This document shows, in pieces, positions 28,779 to 38,182 of a DNA stretch of 54,249 nt. Every line of letters starts with the position of its first letter. The stretch's first letter is position 1. A program made the translations under genes and the position numbers. Below the pieces are notes generated by a model that saw only the letters and a list, made by a program, of their open reading frames with translations, searched no databases and was not told where the DNA came from. The stretch comes from Anaerosphaera aminiphila DSM 21120 (GTDB lineage Bacteria; Bacillota; Clostridia; Tissierellales; Peptoniphilaceae): the NCBI RefSeq assembly GCF_900129925.1, contig NZ_FQXI01000014.1:1-54249 (forward strand). The letters run 5' to 3'.

Positions 28779-30524
28779 TTAAATTCCTCGTCCTATTACT
28801 CCCTCTGTTGGGTCTATAGTTATTATGTCGCCTGTTTTTATTTTATTTCTAATTCCCAATATCCCAAATACAGTGGGTATTCCCAGTGTTATTCCCGTTA
28901 TTGCCGCATGAGAAGTGTATCCTGCCTCTTCTGCAATTATTCCGGATGCCTTTTGAACATAGTTCATTATATCTTTATCTGTCTCTGATACAACTACTAT
29001 ATCTCCATCTTTAAAATTTCTAATTAAATCTTCTTTGTTATTTACAACTACTGCCTTTGCTGTAACTTTTTCTGAACCTACACCTGTTCCCTTGCCTAAA
29101 ATTTCAGAAATAGTCTGTACTTTAATAAGATTTGTCGAACCTGAAAGTCCCACAGGAACTCCCGCAGTTATAACTACAGTATCTCCCGGCTCAATTAATT
29201 TTTCCTCAAGAGATCTTGCTATTGCCACATTTACTACATCATCTGTATCTCTAGCATCTGGAACTAACACAGATATTACTCCCCACTCAAGAGACAACTG
29301 ACGCCTTACTCTTTCATTTGGTGTTGCTGCAATTATTTCACTCTTAGGTCTAAACTTTGAAATTGCCCTTGTAGTATTTCCGGAAGTAGTTGCTGTTATT
29401 ATCGCCTTTGCATTTAAATCTTCTGCTATTGTGCAAGTGCTCTTTCCTATTGCATTAGTAACTGTACTGGACAGCTCTTGAATTTTCTTTCTTAAAAGTT
29501 CTTTATAGTCTATAGAATTTTCTGTAACTTCTACTATTTTTCTCATAGTTCTAACTGCTAATAGCGGGTACTTTCCACTTGCAGTTTCTCCTGACAACAT
29601 TACTGCACTTGTGCCGTCAATTACTGAATTTGCAACGTCATTTGCCTCTGCTCTGGTAGGTCTTGGGTTTCTCATCATGGAGTCCAGCATTTGTGTTGCC
29701 GTTATTACTGCCTTTCCAGCTAAATTACATTTTTTTATCATTTCTTTTTGTGCCAACGGAACTTCTTCTGTTTCAATTTCTACTCCCAAGTCTCCTCTCG
29801 CCACCATTATTCCATCGGAGACTTCCAGTATTTCGTCTATATTTTCAAGCCCTTGACCTGATTCTATTTTTGAAATTATTTTAATATTGTAGTTGTCATT
29901 ATTTTCTAAAACTTTTCTAATTTCAAGTACATCTTCTTTTTTCCTTATAAAAGATGCAGCTATAAAGTCTATGTCATTTTCAATCCCAAAAACTATGTCC
30001 TCTCTGTCCTTTTCAGTAAGTGCAGGAAGTTTTAAGTGAATTCCGGGAATATTTACTCCCTTTCTAGATGAAATTTTCCCGCCGTTTTCAACTATACAGT
30101 AGACTTCCGTTCCCTCTATATTTTCAACTATAAGTCCAACAAGTCCATCGTCTATTAAAACTCTTGAACCCTTTGATATTTCTCTTGGAAGTTCTTTATA
30201 GGAAACTGATGCTATTTTTTGATTTCCCTCAATTTCTCTAGTTGTCAATATAAATTCGTCTCCATTGTTTAGCTCTATTTCCTTCATGTCTTCAAAAACA
30301 CCAAGTCTTATCTCTGGTCCCTTTGTGTCCATCATTATTGCAATTGGCAAGTTTAATTCTTCTCTAACTTTTTTTATTCTCTCAATTTTTATCTTGTGCT
30401 CTTCATGTGTTCCATGAGAAAAATTAAGTCTACAGACGTCTACTCCCTCTTCAAATAATGTCTTTAGCATTTCTTCACTTTCGCTGGCTGGTCCAATTGT
30501 AGCTACAATTTTTGTTTTCTTCAT
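28779..30524 (-). CDS. pyk: Pyruvate kinase with C-terminal PEP-utiliser domain
   Basis: Transfers phosphate from phosphoenolpyruvate to ADP. The barrel begins MKKTKIVATIGPASES, with the active-site segment DIDFIAASFIRKKEDVLEIR, the Lys-containing IISKIESGQG, and MLSGETASGKYP. After the allosteric C domain there is an extra roughly 100-residue domain with TSHAAITGI, the His motif of the PEP-utilising mobile domain, as in Bacillus-type 585-residue enzymes. The ATG at 30522-30524 has GAGG upstream. The reading from 30536 starts at a GTG inside the ribosome site. Confidence 0.96.
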   Translation of the reverse strand: MKKTKIVATIGPASESEEMLKTLFEEGVDVCRLNFSHGTHEEHKIKIERIKKVREELNLPIAIMMDTKGPEIRLGVFEDMKEIELNNGDEFILTTREIEGNQKIASVSYKELPREISKGSRVLIDDGLVGLIVENIEGTEVYCIVENGGKISSRKGVNIPGIHLKLPALTEKDREDIVFGIENDIDFIAASFIRKKEDVLEIRKVLENNDNYNIKIISKIESGQGLENIDEILEVSDGIMVARGDLGVEIETEEVPLAQKEMIKKCNLAGKAVITATQMLDSMMRNPRPTRAEANDVANSVIDGTSAVMLSGETASGKYPLLAVRTMRKIVEVTENSIDYKELLRKKIQELSSTVTNAIGKSTCTIAEDLNAKAIITATTSGNTTRAISKFRPKSEIIAATPNERVRRQLSLEWGVISVLVPDARDTDDVVNVAIARSLEEKLIEPGDTVVITAGVPVGLSGSTNLIKVQTISEILGKGTGVGSEKVTAKAVVVNNKEDLIRNFKDGDIVVVSETDKDIMNYVQKASGIIAEEAGYTSHAAITGITLGIPTVFGILGIRNKIKTGDIITIDPTEGVIGRGI

Positions 30525-30535
30525 ATTTAACCTCA

Positions 30536-31495
30536 CTATATTGAAATTATTTTTAATATTTCACTTAACTTTTCATCAAACTTATTTTCCATCTTTAATG
30601 CATCACCTATTGGATAGGTCTTTACACTTCCTTCTCTTATAGACATAACATATCCACCGGTGTTTTTTAAAATATGCTCCACTGCCACATTGCCCATAGT
30701 AGAGCCCAATATTCTATCTACTACACTTGGACTGCCACCTCTTTGAATGTATCCTAAAATTGTAACTTTAGTGTCTATGCCCGTTAGTTCTTCAAATTTT
30801 TCTGCAAATTCGTAGGAATTTCCCGCTCCCTCTGCCATTATAATTATATGGTGCCTCTTGCCTCTATTCTTACCCACAATTGCCTTCTTTGCAATTTCAC
30901 TTATTTCATATTTTTTCTCAGGGACGATTATATTTTCCGCTCCACCTGCGATTCCTGAGTACAGCGCAATATCTCCACAATCTCTGCCCATTACTTCTAC
31001 AACATTTGCTCGTCCGTGAGATTCCGTAGTGTCACGTATATTCGAAATTGCATTTGTAACTGTAGTTATAGCTGTAAAAAATCCAATAGAGTAGTCAGTA
31101 AAACCCAAGTCATTATCTATACTAAGTGGAATTCCCACAACATCTATTCCCGATTCTGAAAGTTTCTTAGCTCCTCTTAAAGAGCCATCTCCCCCTCCAA
31201 CTATTACTTTGTTAATGCCGTATTTTTTTAGCACATCTATTGCCTGATTAAAACCCTCGTGAGTTATAAACCTCTCACTTCTTGAAGTTCCCAGCACAGT
31301 TCCACCTCTTTGGATTATATCTGCAACTGAGGACTCTATTAATTGTTCAACTTCTCCGTCAATTAATCCCTCATAGCCATTTTTTATTCCATATACTTCT
31401 ATACCGTAATATATTGCTGTTCTCACCACAGCTCGTATTACAGCATTCATTCCAGGTGCATCGCCACCACTTGTAAGTATTGCTATTTTATCCAT
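30536..31495 (-). CDS. pfkA: ATP-dependent 6-phosphofructokinase
   Basis: Commits fructose-6-phosphate to glycolysis. GGDAPGMNAVIRAVVR is the ATP site, and GGDGS (Gly rather than Asp) marks it as ATP- not pyrophosphate-dependent. The catalytic loop reads IPLSIDNDLGFTD, with the catalytic Asp kept but Ser in place of the usual Thr and Leu-Ser in place of Gly-Thr. VVEVMGRDCGDIALYSG follows. Length 319 is standard. GGTGGAG precedes the ATG. It lies 7 nt after dnaE and just before pyk, the classic pfkA-pyk pair. Confidence 0.96.
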   Translation of the reverse strand: MDKIAILTSGGDAPGMNAVIRAVVRTAIYYGIEVYGIKNGYEGLIDGEVEQLIESSVADIIQRGGTVLGTSRSERFITHEGFNQAIDVLKKYGINKVIVGGGDGSLRGAKKLSESGIDVVGIPLSIDNDLGFTDYSIGFFTAITTVTNAISNIRDTTESHGRANVVEVMGRDCGDIALYSGIAGGAENIIVPEKKYEISEIAKKAIVGKNRGKRHHIIIMAEGAGNSYEFAEKFEELTGIDTKVTILGYIQRGGSPSVVDRILGSTMGNVAVEHILKNTGGYVMSIREGSVKTYPIGDALKMENKFDEKLSEILKIISI

Positions 31496-31502
31496 ACTCC
31501 AC

Positions 31503-34500
31503 CTACTTTAAAACTATTTTCGAAGGGTCATTGCCCAAATACTGTAGTATTTCTATTTTTAAATCATCTATTTTTCTCTCATCTACCCACAGGTCTTTTT
31601 GCGTGCCATAAGTTTTTTGTTCTTCTTCTGAATAGAGTATTACTGGTACATTTCCATTGTAATTTCTCAAAACTCCACTTATTGCATTTAAAAGGCTCTT
31701 TTCATTTATTGAATCTATACTTATATAGAGTCTCTCTTGTGAAGGATTTTCAATGGGTCTAATGCTTGAAACTAAAATTTTAGGTTCTTCTACATCTGAG
31801 GCTTGAATATGACCTTCTACAACTACTACACTGTCCTCAATTAGTATTGAAGATGTAAGTGCATAGGTGTTTGGAAATATTACAAGTTCAACTTGTCCAT
31901 ATAGGTCTTCTAATGAGGCAAATGCCATCATCTTTTTATTTTTTGTAATCATTGTCTTTTTGTTTTTTAACAGTCCGCCAATTTTTACATAATAATCCGA
32001 ACTTCCCATGCTTTGGTCTTCATAGTTTTCAAATATTATATTTGTATTGATATTGCTAACGGAACTTAAAATATCTTTATAATCATCTAATGGGTGTCCT
32101 GATACGTAAATTCCCATCATTTCTTTTTCTAATTCAAGTTTTATTCTGGGGTTAAAGTCCTTTAAATTTGGAAGTTCTTCTTCAACACTTACATTATCAA
32201 AAAGTGAAAACTGCCCTTCTATGTTATTTCGCTTGTTGTTTAGTGCATTGTCTATTGTCTTTTCATATATAGCTAAATACTGCGCCCTGTTTCCGCCTAA
32301 ACTGTCCAGTCCTCCCGATTTTATAAGTGACTCCACAGCTCTTTTATTTATAGACTGTGAATTCATTTTGCTGACTCTCTTTACAAAATCCTTTAGTGAA
32401 GTAAATTCTCCATCTTTTCTGGATTCCACTATTGCGTCAATAAAATTTTCTCCAACATTTTTAATTGCCTTTAGTCCAAATCTGATTTTTCCGTCTTCAA
32501 CTGTAAACTTTTTAAAACTCTTATTTACATCGGGCGGAAGTATTTCAAGACCCAATCTCTTACACTCTTCTATATATAGAGAAACTTGTTTTATATTTCC
32601 CATATAAGAAGAAATTTGAGCAGCCATAAATTCTTTTGGATAGTAGTGTTTTAAATAAGCCGTTCTATAGGCCACTACTGAATATGCCACACTGTGGCTC
32701 TTATTAAAAGCATAGTTTGCAAAATCTATCATCAAGTCATATATTTCATTGGCACTTTTTTCATCTACGCCATTGGCGATTGCGCCATTACAAATAACTT
32801 CTCCATTTTCAACTTTTCCATAGATAAAGTTCTTTCTCTCTTCCTCCATTACAGCCATGTCTTTTTTACTCATTGCACGTCTTACAAGGTCTGCTCTTCC
32901 CAGTGAATATCCACCAATTGTTTGAACAATTTGCATAACCTGCTCTTGGTAGACTATACATCCATAGGTTGAGGAAAGTATATCTTCAAGTTTTTCGTGA
33001 ATATAGCTGATTTTACTTGGATTGTGCTTTGACTCTATAAATTTTGGAATTTGGTTCATTGGTCCAGGTCTAAAAAGCGCATTTGCCGCTACTAAGTCGT
33101 CAAAGGCATCAGGTCTTAAATCTTTTAGAAAAGCTCTCATTCCGGCAGACTCAAATTGGAAAATTCCCAATGTTTCAGCTTTTGCAAACATTTTTAACAC
33201 GTCTTTGTCGTCAAAGGTTATCTTTTCTAAATCTATTTTTTTATTATAGTCTTTTTCTATTAAATTTATGGCATCTCTTATTACTGTAAGAGTTCTAAGT
33301 CCCAAGAAGTCCATTTTTAAAAGTCCCAATTCTTCCAACTCTATCATATTGAACTGAGTTGCAATAATATCCCCATTCCTAGTTAGGGGAACATATTCCG
33401 TCAATGGCTCTTTTGAAATTACCACACCTGCCGCATGAGTTGAAGTATGTCTTGGAAGTCCCTCTACTTTTAGTGCGGTGTCTATTAAATTCTTTATCTC
33501 TGAATCTTCTCTATACTCTTTTATTAAAGTAGGGCTTACTTCAAGGGCCCTTTCTATAGTCATATTTAATTCATTGGGAACTTGCTTAGCAATATAGTCC
33601 ACTCTGCCATAGTTTAAGTCCAGCGCCCTTCCAACATCTCTTATAGCACCTCTTGCCCCCATAGTTCCAAATGTCACTATTTGAGCTACATTTTCATCGC
33701 CATATTTATTTATTACATATTCAATTACTTCCTCTCGCCTTTCATAGCAAAAGTCAATATCAATATCCGGCATGGAAATTCTCTCAGGATTTAAAAATCT
33801 TTCAAATAGAAGGTCAAATTCCAAAGGATCTACGTCAATTATTTTTAATGCATAGGACACAATTGACCCAGCAGCCGATCCACGTCCCGGTCCAACTATA
33901 ATCTCATTTTCTCTTGCATATCTTATAAAGTCCCACACAATTAAGAAGTAATCCACATATCCCATGCTCACTATAGTATTAAATTCATAGTTAAATCTAT
34001 TTAAAACTTTTTCATCTATACTACCATATCGCTCTTTTAATCCACTTTCAACTAACTCTCTTAAATAAGTTTCGTTAGTATAGCCACTTGGAACTTCAAA
34101 ATGTGGCAAGTGTAAATTGTGAAATTCAATATCTACATTGCATCTATCTGCAATTTTTTGAGTATTTAAAAGTGCTTCCTCATTTGAAGAAAACAGCTCA
34201 TACATTTCCTCAGGACTTTTTAAATAGAACTCATCTGTTTCAAATTTCATTCTATTTGGCTCATTCACTGTAGTTCCAGTTTGAACACAGAGCAGTACGT
34301 CATGAGCTTTAGAGTCTTCTCTTTTCAAATAGTGCACATCATTAGTGGCAATAAGGGGAATGTCCAACTTTTCACTTAGAACTTCCAGTCGCTTATTTAC
34401 TTCCAGTTGCTCTCTAATTCCATGATTTTGCAACTCTAAAAAGAAATTACCTTTCCCAAAAATTCTCTCATATTCCAAAGCCACATCTTCAGCAGTTTCA

Positions 34501-34949
34501 AAATCTCCATCTGAAAGTTTTCTTTGAACTTCACCTGCCAGACAAGCACTGCTGGCAATTATACCCTCATGGTACTTTTCAAGAATTTCTTTGTCAACTC
34601 TGGGTTTATAATAATATCCATTTACATATCCCTCTGATACGATTTTCATTAAATTTTTATAGCCTATATTGTTTTCTGCAAGAAGTATTAAATGAAATCT
34701 CTTCATATTTTTATCTCTGGATTTATAATCACCATCAGAAACATATACTTCACAACCCAATACAGGTTTTATTCCCTCTTTTTTACATGCTTTATAAAAT
34801 GCTATTATTCCATACATATTTCCATGATCTGTCAGAGCAACAGAATTCATCCCCAGTTCTTTTACTCTCTTTGGCAATTCATCTATCTTTACCGAACCGT
34901 CAAGTAGTGAATATTCACTATGCACATGTAAATGAACAAAATTTTTCAA
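31503..34949 (-). CDS. dnaE: DNA polymerase III alpha subunit DnaE
   Basis: Replicative polymerase of the DnaE type (1148 residues). The N-terminal PHP domain starts with LHVHSEYSLLDG. The palm catalytic acidic residues are in PDIDIDFCYERREEVIEYV, preceded by GPGRGSAAGS. The helix-hairpin-helix and OB-fold regions follow, with YVKIGGLLKNKKTMITKNKK in the OB domain. The start is a TTG at 34947-34949, supported by AAGGA upstream and by the PHP motif that follows at once. It sits between HPr and pfkA. Confidence 0.95.
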   Translation of the reverse strand: MKNFVHLHVHSEYSLLDGSVKIDELPKRVKELGMNSVALTDHGNMYGIIAFYKACKKEGIKPVLGCEVYVSDGDYKSRDKNMKRFHLILLAENNIGYKNLMKIVSEGYVNGYYYKPRVDKEILEKYHEGIIASSACLAGEVQRKLSDGDFETAEDVALEYERIFGKGNFFLELQNHGIREQLEVNKRLEVLSEKLDIPLIATNDVHYLKREDSKAHDVLLCVQTGTTVNEPNRMKFETDEFYLKSPEEMYELFSSNEEALLNTQKIADRCNVDIEFHNLHLPHFEVPSGYTNETYLRELVESGLKERYGSIDEKVLNRFNYEFNTIVSMGYVDYFLIVWDFIRYARENEIIVGPGRGSAAGSIVSYALKIIDVDPLEFDLLFERFLNPERISMPDIDIDFCYERREEVIEYVINKYGDENVAQIVTFGTMGARGAIRDVGRALDLNYGRVDYIAKQVPNELNMTIERALEVSPTLIKEYREDSEIKNLIDTALKVEGLPRHTSTHAAGVVISKEPLTEYVPLTRNGDIIATQFNMIELEELGLLKMDFLGLRTLTVIRDAINLIEKDYNKKIDLEKITFDDKDVLKMFAKAETLGIFQFESAGMRAFLKDLRPDAFDDLVAANALFRPGPMNQIPKFIESKHNPSKISYIHEKLEDILSSTYGCIVYQEQVMQIVQTIGGYSLGRADLVRRAMSKKDMAVMEEERKNFIYGKVENGEVICNGAIANGVDEKSANEIYDLMIDFANYAFNKSHSVAYSVVAYRTAYLKHYYPKEFMAAQISSYMGNIKQVSLYIEECKRLGLEILPPDVNKSFKKFTVEDGKIRFGLKAIKNVGENFIDAIVESRKDGEFTSLKDFVKRVSKMNSQSINKRAVESLIKSGGLDSLGGNRAQYLAIYEKTIDNALNNKRNNIEGQFSLFDNVSVEEELPNLKDFNPRIKLELEKEMMGIYVSGHPLDDYKDILSSVSNINTNIIFENYEDQSMGSSDYYVKIGGLLKNKKTMITKNKKMMAFASLEDLYGQVELVIFPNTYALTSSILIEDSVVVVEGHIQASDVEEPKILVSSIRPIENPSQERLYISIDSINEKSLLNAISGVLRNYNGNVPVILYSEEEQKTYGTQKDLWVDERKIDDLKIEILQYLGNDPSKIVLK

Positions 34950-35007
34950 ATTATCATTCCTTTAAATTTAAAAGAGTTTTAATATAATTTATTAAAACTC
35001 TCATTAA

Positions 35008-35274
35008 CTAACTGCTTATAAAATTATTTTCCACTAATTCAACTAAATTGTCAATGGCTTCTTGTTCATCTACCCCATTAGCACTTATCGAAACTTCTTC
35101 TCCATGAAATGCCCCCAAGGACATTATCCCTATAATACTTTTGCCATTTACACTGTCTCCATGGGCTTCAAGAGTAATTTCAGAAGTATATCTGTTAGCT
35201 GTTCGAACAAAAATCGCAGCAGCTCTAGCATGCAGACCATCTTCATTTGTTAGTTTTACTGTTTTTGTTACCAT
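35008..35274 (-). CDS. ptsH: Phosphocarrier protein HPr
   Basis: Small phosphocarrier of the sugar phosphotransferase system. Starting at the ATG at 35272-35274 gives 88 residues in which the phosphorylated His falls at residue 15 (EDGLHARAA) and the regulatory Ser at residue 46 (NGKSIIGIMSLG), exactly the standard HPr numbering. The ATG six bases earlier would shift both by two and is too close to the AGGAG. Since His15 is present it is HPr rather than Crh. The PTS and CcpA role through Ser46 phosphorylation is inferred from the family. Confidence 0.94.
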   Translation of the reverse strand: MVTKTVKLTNEDGLHARAAAIFVRTANRYTSEITLEAHGDSVNGKSIIGIMSLGAFHGEEVSISANGVDEQEAIDNLVELVENNFISS

Positions 35275-35276
35275 TG

Positions 35277-36215
35277 TCATTCACTCCTTAACTTATTTGC
35301 AATTTCTTTTATTTTTTTTAATCTGTGATTTACCCCTGACTTTCCAATTGGAGGATTTAATTCGTCACCAATTTCCTTAAGACTAATTGAATCGTTTTTA
35401 AGCCTTATCTCTGCAACTTCTCGCAAGTTTCTTGGCAACCTATCTATCCCTATGGTCTTGTCTATAAACTCTATATCTGCTATTTGAGATAAAGAGGCAT
35501 CTATTGTCTTGTTCATATTTGCTGTTTCTAAATTTACAAGTCTATTTACTTGATTATTAACAGATTTTACTACTCTAATATTTTCAAATTCAAGTAGTGC
35601 TTTTGTAGCTCCAATTATTGTAAGTAAGTCAGCAATTTGCTCAGCTTCTTTTAAATATACAATATAGTTTTCTTTTCTCATTACAATTTTTGAGTTCAAG
35701 CCAAAACTGTTTATTATCTCTGATAGGAATTCAGCATGTTCAACTTCTTCGCAAACAAATTCAAAGTGATAAGATCTTTCAGGATTTGTAATTGATCCCG
35801 CTCCCAAAAAAGCTCCTCTTATGTATGCCTTTTTGCAACTGACATCTTCAATAATTCCCCTTGGTCTATAGTTTAACATAAATACGTTTTCACTCTTTAG
35901 AAAATCAATATCATATAAAAGGGCCTTGACAGCGCCACTTTCCTTTAAAATAATTGAATATACATTTCTCTTTTTAAGCTGCTTGGACTTTGATACCATC
36001 ACTTCTACTTCCTCAGAGTAATATCCCTTTAAAAATGTGAATATTCTCCTTGCAACAGCAGCATTTTCAGTATTAAAATAAATAGTAATACCCAGACGGT
36101 TAAATTTTAATGAGCCACAAGTTGGAACTAATCCACAAAGTTCTGAGATAACATCACATACATCATCGACCTTTATCTTTGCAACTTCATTTTTTACAAT
36201 TGAAGAAAAACTCAC
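35277..36215 (-). CDS. whiA: WhiA, sporulation/cell-division regulator
   Basis: A DNA-binding protein with a LAGLIDADG-like N-terminal domain and a C-terminal helix-turn-helix. Its typical beginning MSFSSIVKNEVAKI is read from a GTG (36213-36215) behind GAGGGG. The middle contains CSKKAYIRGAFLGAGSITNPE-like features (CKKAYIRGAFLGAGSI), and the C-terminal HTH region has LPRNLREVAEIRLKN and ISLKEIGDEL. In many Firmicutes it follows rapZ and yvcK. Here neither is upstream. Its stop nearly abuts the HPr start. Confidence 0.94.
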   Translation of the reverse strand: MSFSSIVKNEVAKIKVDDVCDVISELCGLVPTCGSLKFNRLGITIYFNTENAAVARRIFTFLKGYYSEEVEVMVSKSKQLKKRNVYSIILKESGAVKALLYDIDFLKSENVFMLNYRPRGIIEDVSCKKAYIRGAFLGAGSITNPERSYHFEFVCEEVEHAEFLSEIINSFGLNSKIVMRKENYIVYLKEAEQIADLLTIIGATKALLEFENIRVVKSVNNQVNRLVNLETANMNKTIDASLSQIADIEFIDKTIGIDRLPRNLREVAEIRLKNDSISLKEIGDELNPPIGKSGVNHRLKKIKEIANKLRSE

Positions 36216-36475
36216 TATCTCACCCCTCGAGGTTTTTATTTAATAAGCATCAATAATTTTATGAAAATGTTTTTATATTATCCTATTATACATCTTATAT
36301 ATATAAATTAAAAGTATAAATAAAAATAAATCACATTAAAATGCAATGTATTGGTGCTAATTTTTACACCTTTTTATTATTGTATATAAAAATATAAACA
36401 TGTAACTCTTTTAAAAATACGATTTCCGATTTTTAGAGTATAAGTTTATTTTTCACTTTACAATATAAAATATGA
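36216..36475. other. Intergenic stretch upstream of whiA, no gene seen
   Basis: Part of a 337-bp gap between whiA and the pyrI terminator. It is AT-rich without a convincing ORF, repeat or RNA structure. It presumably carries the whiA promoter, but no clear -35/-10 pair could be chosen. Confidence 0.5.
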
Positions 36476-36516
36476 GAGCAAGTACTTAATTTTAAAATTA
36501 AATACTCCCCCTCATG
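36476..36516 (-). terminator. AT-rich terminator after pyrI
   Basis: ATGAG and CTCAT flank an inner stem AGTA-TTTAATTTT with AAAATTAA-TACT; the minus strand continues into ATTTTATATT. The stem is AT-rich and slightly irregular, so it is a moderate candidate. Confidence 0.6.
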
Positions 36517-36552
36517 TTATAAATTAAATCTTTTAATTGTCTTTAAATTCTC

Positions 36553-36981
36553 TTATTCGTCATATATATTTAAAGAATCACAATACTCACATTTGTATTC
36601 TCTAGTTTTTGCATTTGAAAGTGTAAAACCGGCATCTTCTACTTTTTCTATATTTGTAATACACCTTGGATTTTTACAGTGCATAACTCCCTCTATTTTT
36701 TCAGGAAGTTCCATTCTGACTTTTTTAACTCTGATTCCCTCTTCTATAAAGTTCACTGTGGTGTGAGGTGCAATTAAGCCCAAAACTGTAAAATCTATAT
36801 CAAAGTCTGTCTCTATTTTTATTAAATCCTTCTTTCCAAGCGTAGTTGAATTTATATTTTGCATCATTACAACCGGGTCTTCAACTTCGTCAAGTCTCAA
36901 TGCCTTATAAATTATATGAGCTTTTCCACACTCTATGTGATCAAGAACAATACCTTTTTTTATTTTAGACACATTTATCAT
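36553..36981 (-). CDS. pyrI: Aspartate carbamoyltransferase regulatory chain
   Basis: Binds nucleotides and confers allosteric control on PyrB. The 142 residues have an N-terminal nucleotide-binding domain, starting INVSKIKKGIVLDHIECGKA, and a C-terminal zinc domain whose four Cys appear in CKNPRCI and YKCEYCDS. It lies 2 nt after pyrB. Presence of PyrI means an E. coli-like ATCase complex with CTP/ATP control. Confidence 0.96.
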   Translation of the reverse strand: MINVSKIKKGIVLDHIECGKAHIIYKALRLDEVEDPVVMMQNINSTTLGKKDLIKIETDFDIDFTVLGLIAPHTTVNFIEEGIRVKKVRMELPEKIEGVMHCKNPRCITNIEKVEDAGFTLSNAKTREYKCEYCDSLNIYDE

Positions 36982-36983
36982 TT

Positions 36984-37898
36984 TTAGACCTCCAAATTTA
37001 ACAAAAACATTATAAGAGCCATTCTAACAAACATACCGTACCTTGCCTGTTCAAAATAAACTGCTCTTTTATCATTATCTACTTCTGTTGAAATTTCATT
37101 TACTCTTGGTAAAGGGTGAAGTACTATCATGTCATCTTTTGCATGTCTCATTTTTTCATTGTCCAGTATAAAGAAGTCCTTTAATCTAACGTACTCTTCC
37201 TCTGATACAAATCTCTCTTTCTGTACTCTTGACATGTAAAGTATATCCAAATCTCCAATGACATCACTTAAACTTGTAGTTTCAATATAATTTTCCGGAT
37301 CTATTTCATCTAAAAATTGTTTTGGCATTTTAAGTTCATTTGGAGATATAAAAATAAATTTCACATTTTCATATCTATTCATTGCCCTTACAAGAGAGTG
37401 GATAGTTCTTCCAAACATCAAGTCCCCGCAAAGTCCAATAGTCAAGTTGTCAAATCTATTTTTATAGTGTCTTATAGTCATTAAATCTGTAAGTGTTTGA
37501 GTGGGATGTTGATGACCTCCATCTCCGGCATTAATTATTGGCATAGTTGTCATATGCTTTGATGCTAAAAGTGCAGCTCCCTCTTTTGGGTGTCTCATTG
37601 CTGCTATATCTGCGTAATTTTCAACAGTTCTCAGTGTATCTGTAAGCGATTCGCCCTTAGCTGTAGAAGAAACTTTTGCATCAGAAAAACCTACTATAGA
37701 CCCTCCAAGCCTTAACATTGCAGACTCAAAAGAAAGCCTGGTTCTTGTGGATGGTTCAAAAAAAAGACTGGCCAATAATTTTCCTTTACAAACCTCACTA
37801 TATTTTTTAGGGTTTTGTAAAATATCATCAGCTAGTCCAAATAAAATTTCAAATTCTTCAGTTGTAAAATCTAACGGTTGAATTAAGTGCCTTAGCAT
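36984..37898 (-). CDS. pyrB: Aspartate carbamoyltransferase catalytic chain
   Basis: Joins carbamoyl phosphate and aspartate in pyrimidine synthesis. The active-site motif [16 protein letters not shown] is near residue 50, with HPTQTLTDL and QKERF further on. The start is ATG at 37896-37898, behind GAGGAGG, giving [16 protein letters not shown] and 304 residues, the normal size. A 47-residue in-frame extension upstream covers the leader hairpins and promoter, so it is not coding. The other pyrimidine genes are not in the window. Confidence 0.96.
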   Translation of the reverse strand: MLRHLIQPLDFTTEEFEILFGLADDILQNPKKYSEVCKGKLLASLFFEPSTRTRLSFESAMLRLGGSIVGFSDAKVSSTAKGESLTDTLRTVENYADIAAMRHPKEGAALLASKHMTTMPIINAGDGGHQHPTQTLTDLMTIRHYKNRFDNLTIGLCGDLMFGRTIHSLVRAMNRYENVKFIFISPNELKMPKQFLDEIDPENYIETTSLSDVIGDLDILYMSRVQKERFVSEEEYVRLKDFFILDNEKMRHAKDDMIVLHPLPRVNEISTEVDNDKRAVYFEQARYGMFVRMALIMFLLNLEV

Positions 37899-37912
37899 AA
37901 TAACCTCCTCAT

Positions 37913-37995
37913 AAAAAAACTTGCCGTGCAGGTTCCAAGCAAGTAATAATTTATGTATCTTTACTTTTTTAGTGTCCTGCACTAACTTAAAGTAA
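37913..37995 (-). promoter_or_regulatory. pyrB leader: two hairpins with complementary loops, attenuator-like
   Basis: On the minus strand the first hairpin (37961-37995) has stems TTACTTT/AAAGTAA and TTAGTG/CACTAA capped by a CAGGA loop. The second (37919-37944) is ACTTGC/GCAAGT with a loop that contains CCTGCAC, followed by seven T and then the pyrB ribosome site. GTGCAGG of hairpin one (37976-37982) is fully complementary to CCTGCAC of hairpin two (37926-37932). The second hairpin looks like an intrinsic terminator. The complementarity suggests a switch or loop-loop contact. Confidence 0.72.
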
Positions 37996-38010
37996 TTTTC
38001 TTTCTGGAAT

Positions 38011-38039
38011 ATAATATAGCAATATAGACTATATGTCAA
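38011..38039 (-). promoter_or_regulatory. Promoter of pyrBI
   Basis: Minus-strand TTGACA (38034-38039) and TATTAT (38011-38016) with a 17-nt spacer. Transcription would begin around 38004, leaving a leader of about 105 nt. Confidence 0.85.
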
Positions 38040-38060
38040 TAAGTTTTTATAAAATTAAAA

Positions 38061-38105
38061 AAATATCCTATTTGAAACTTATACAAAATTTCAAATAGGA
38101 TATTT
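38061..38105. terminator. Terminator after the DASS transporter gene
   Basis: AAATATCCTATTTGA pairs perfectly with TCAAATAGGATATTT (15 bp), with a 15-nt loop; the minus strand runs on into TTTTTTAATTTT. It separates the carboxylate operon from pyrB. Confidence 0.8.
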
Positions 38106-38182
38106 CAAATTTAGACACATTATAGAAACCTATCATATTTTTATATCAAATTACAACCTTATTACTACATTATTTTATTTAA

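Noticed and set aside
34692-34987. Plus-strand small ORFs at the 5' end of dnaE
   Set aside because: They are antisense shadows of the conserved PHP domain of DnaE.
37913-37995. PyrR-binding attenuator in the pyrB leader
   Set aside because: No GAGAGG-type binding loop of the PyrR class is visible. The hairpins have different loops (CAGGA and one with CCTGCAC).
37899-38039. In-frame 47-residue N-terminal extension of pyrB
   Set aside because: It would be translated from DNA that contains the promoter boxes and leader hairpins. The ATG at 37898 has a perfect ribosome site and gives the standard PyrB beginning.
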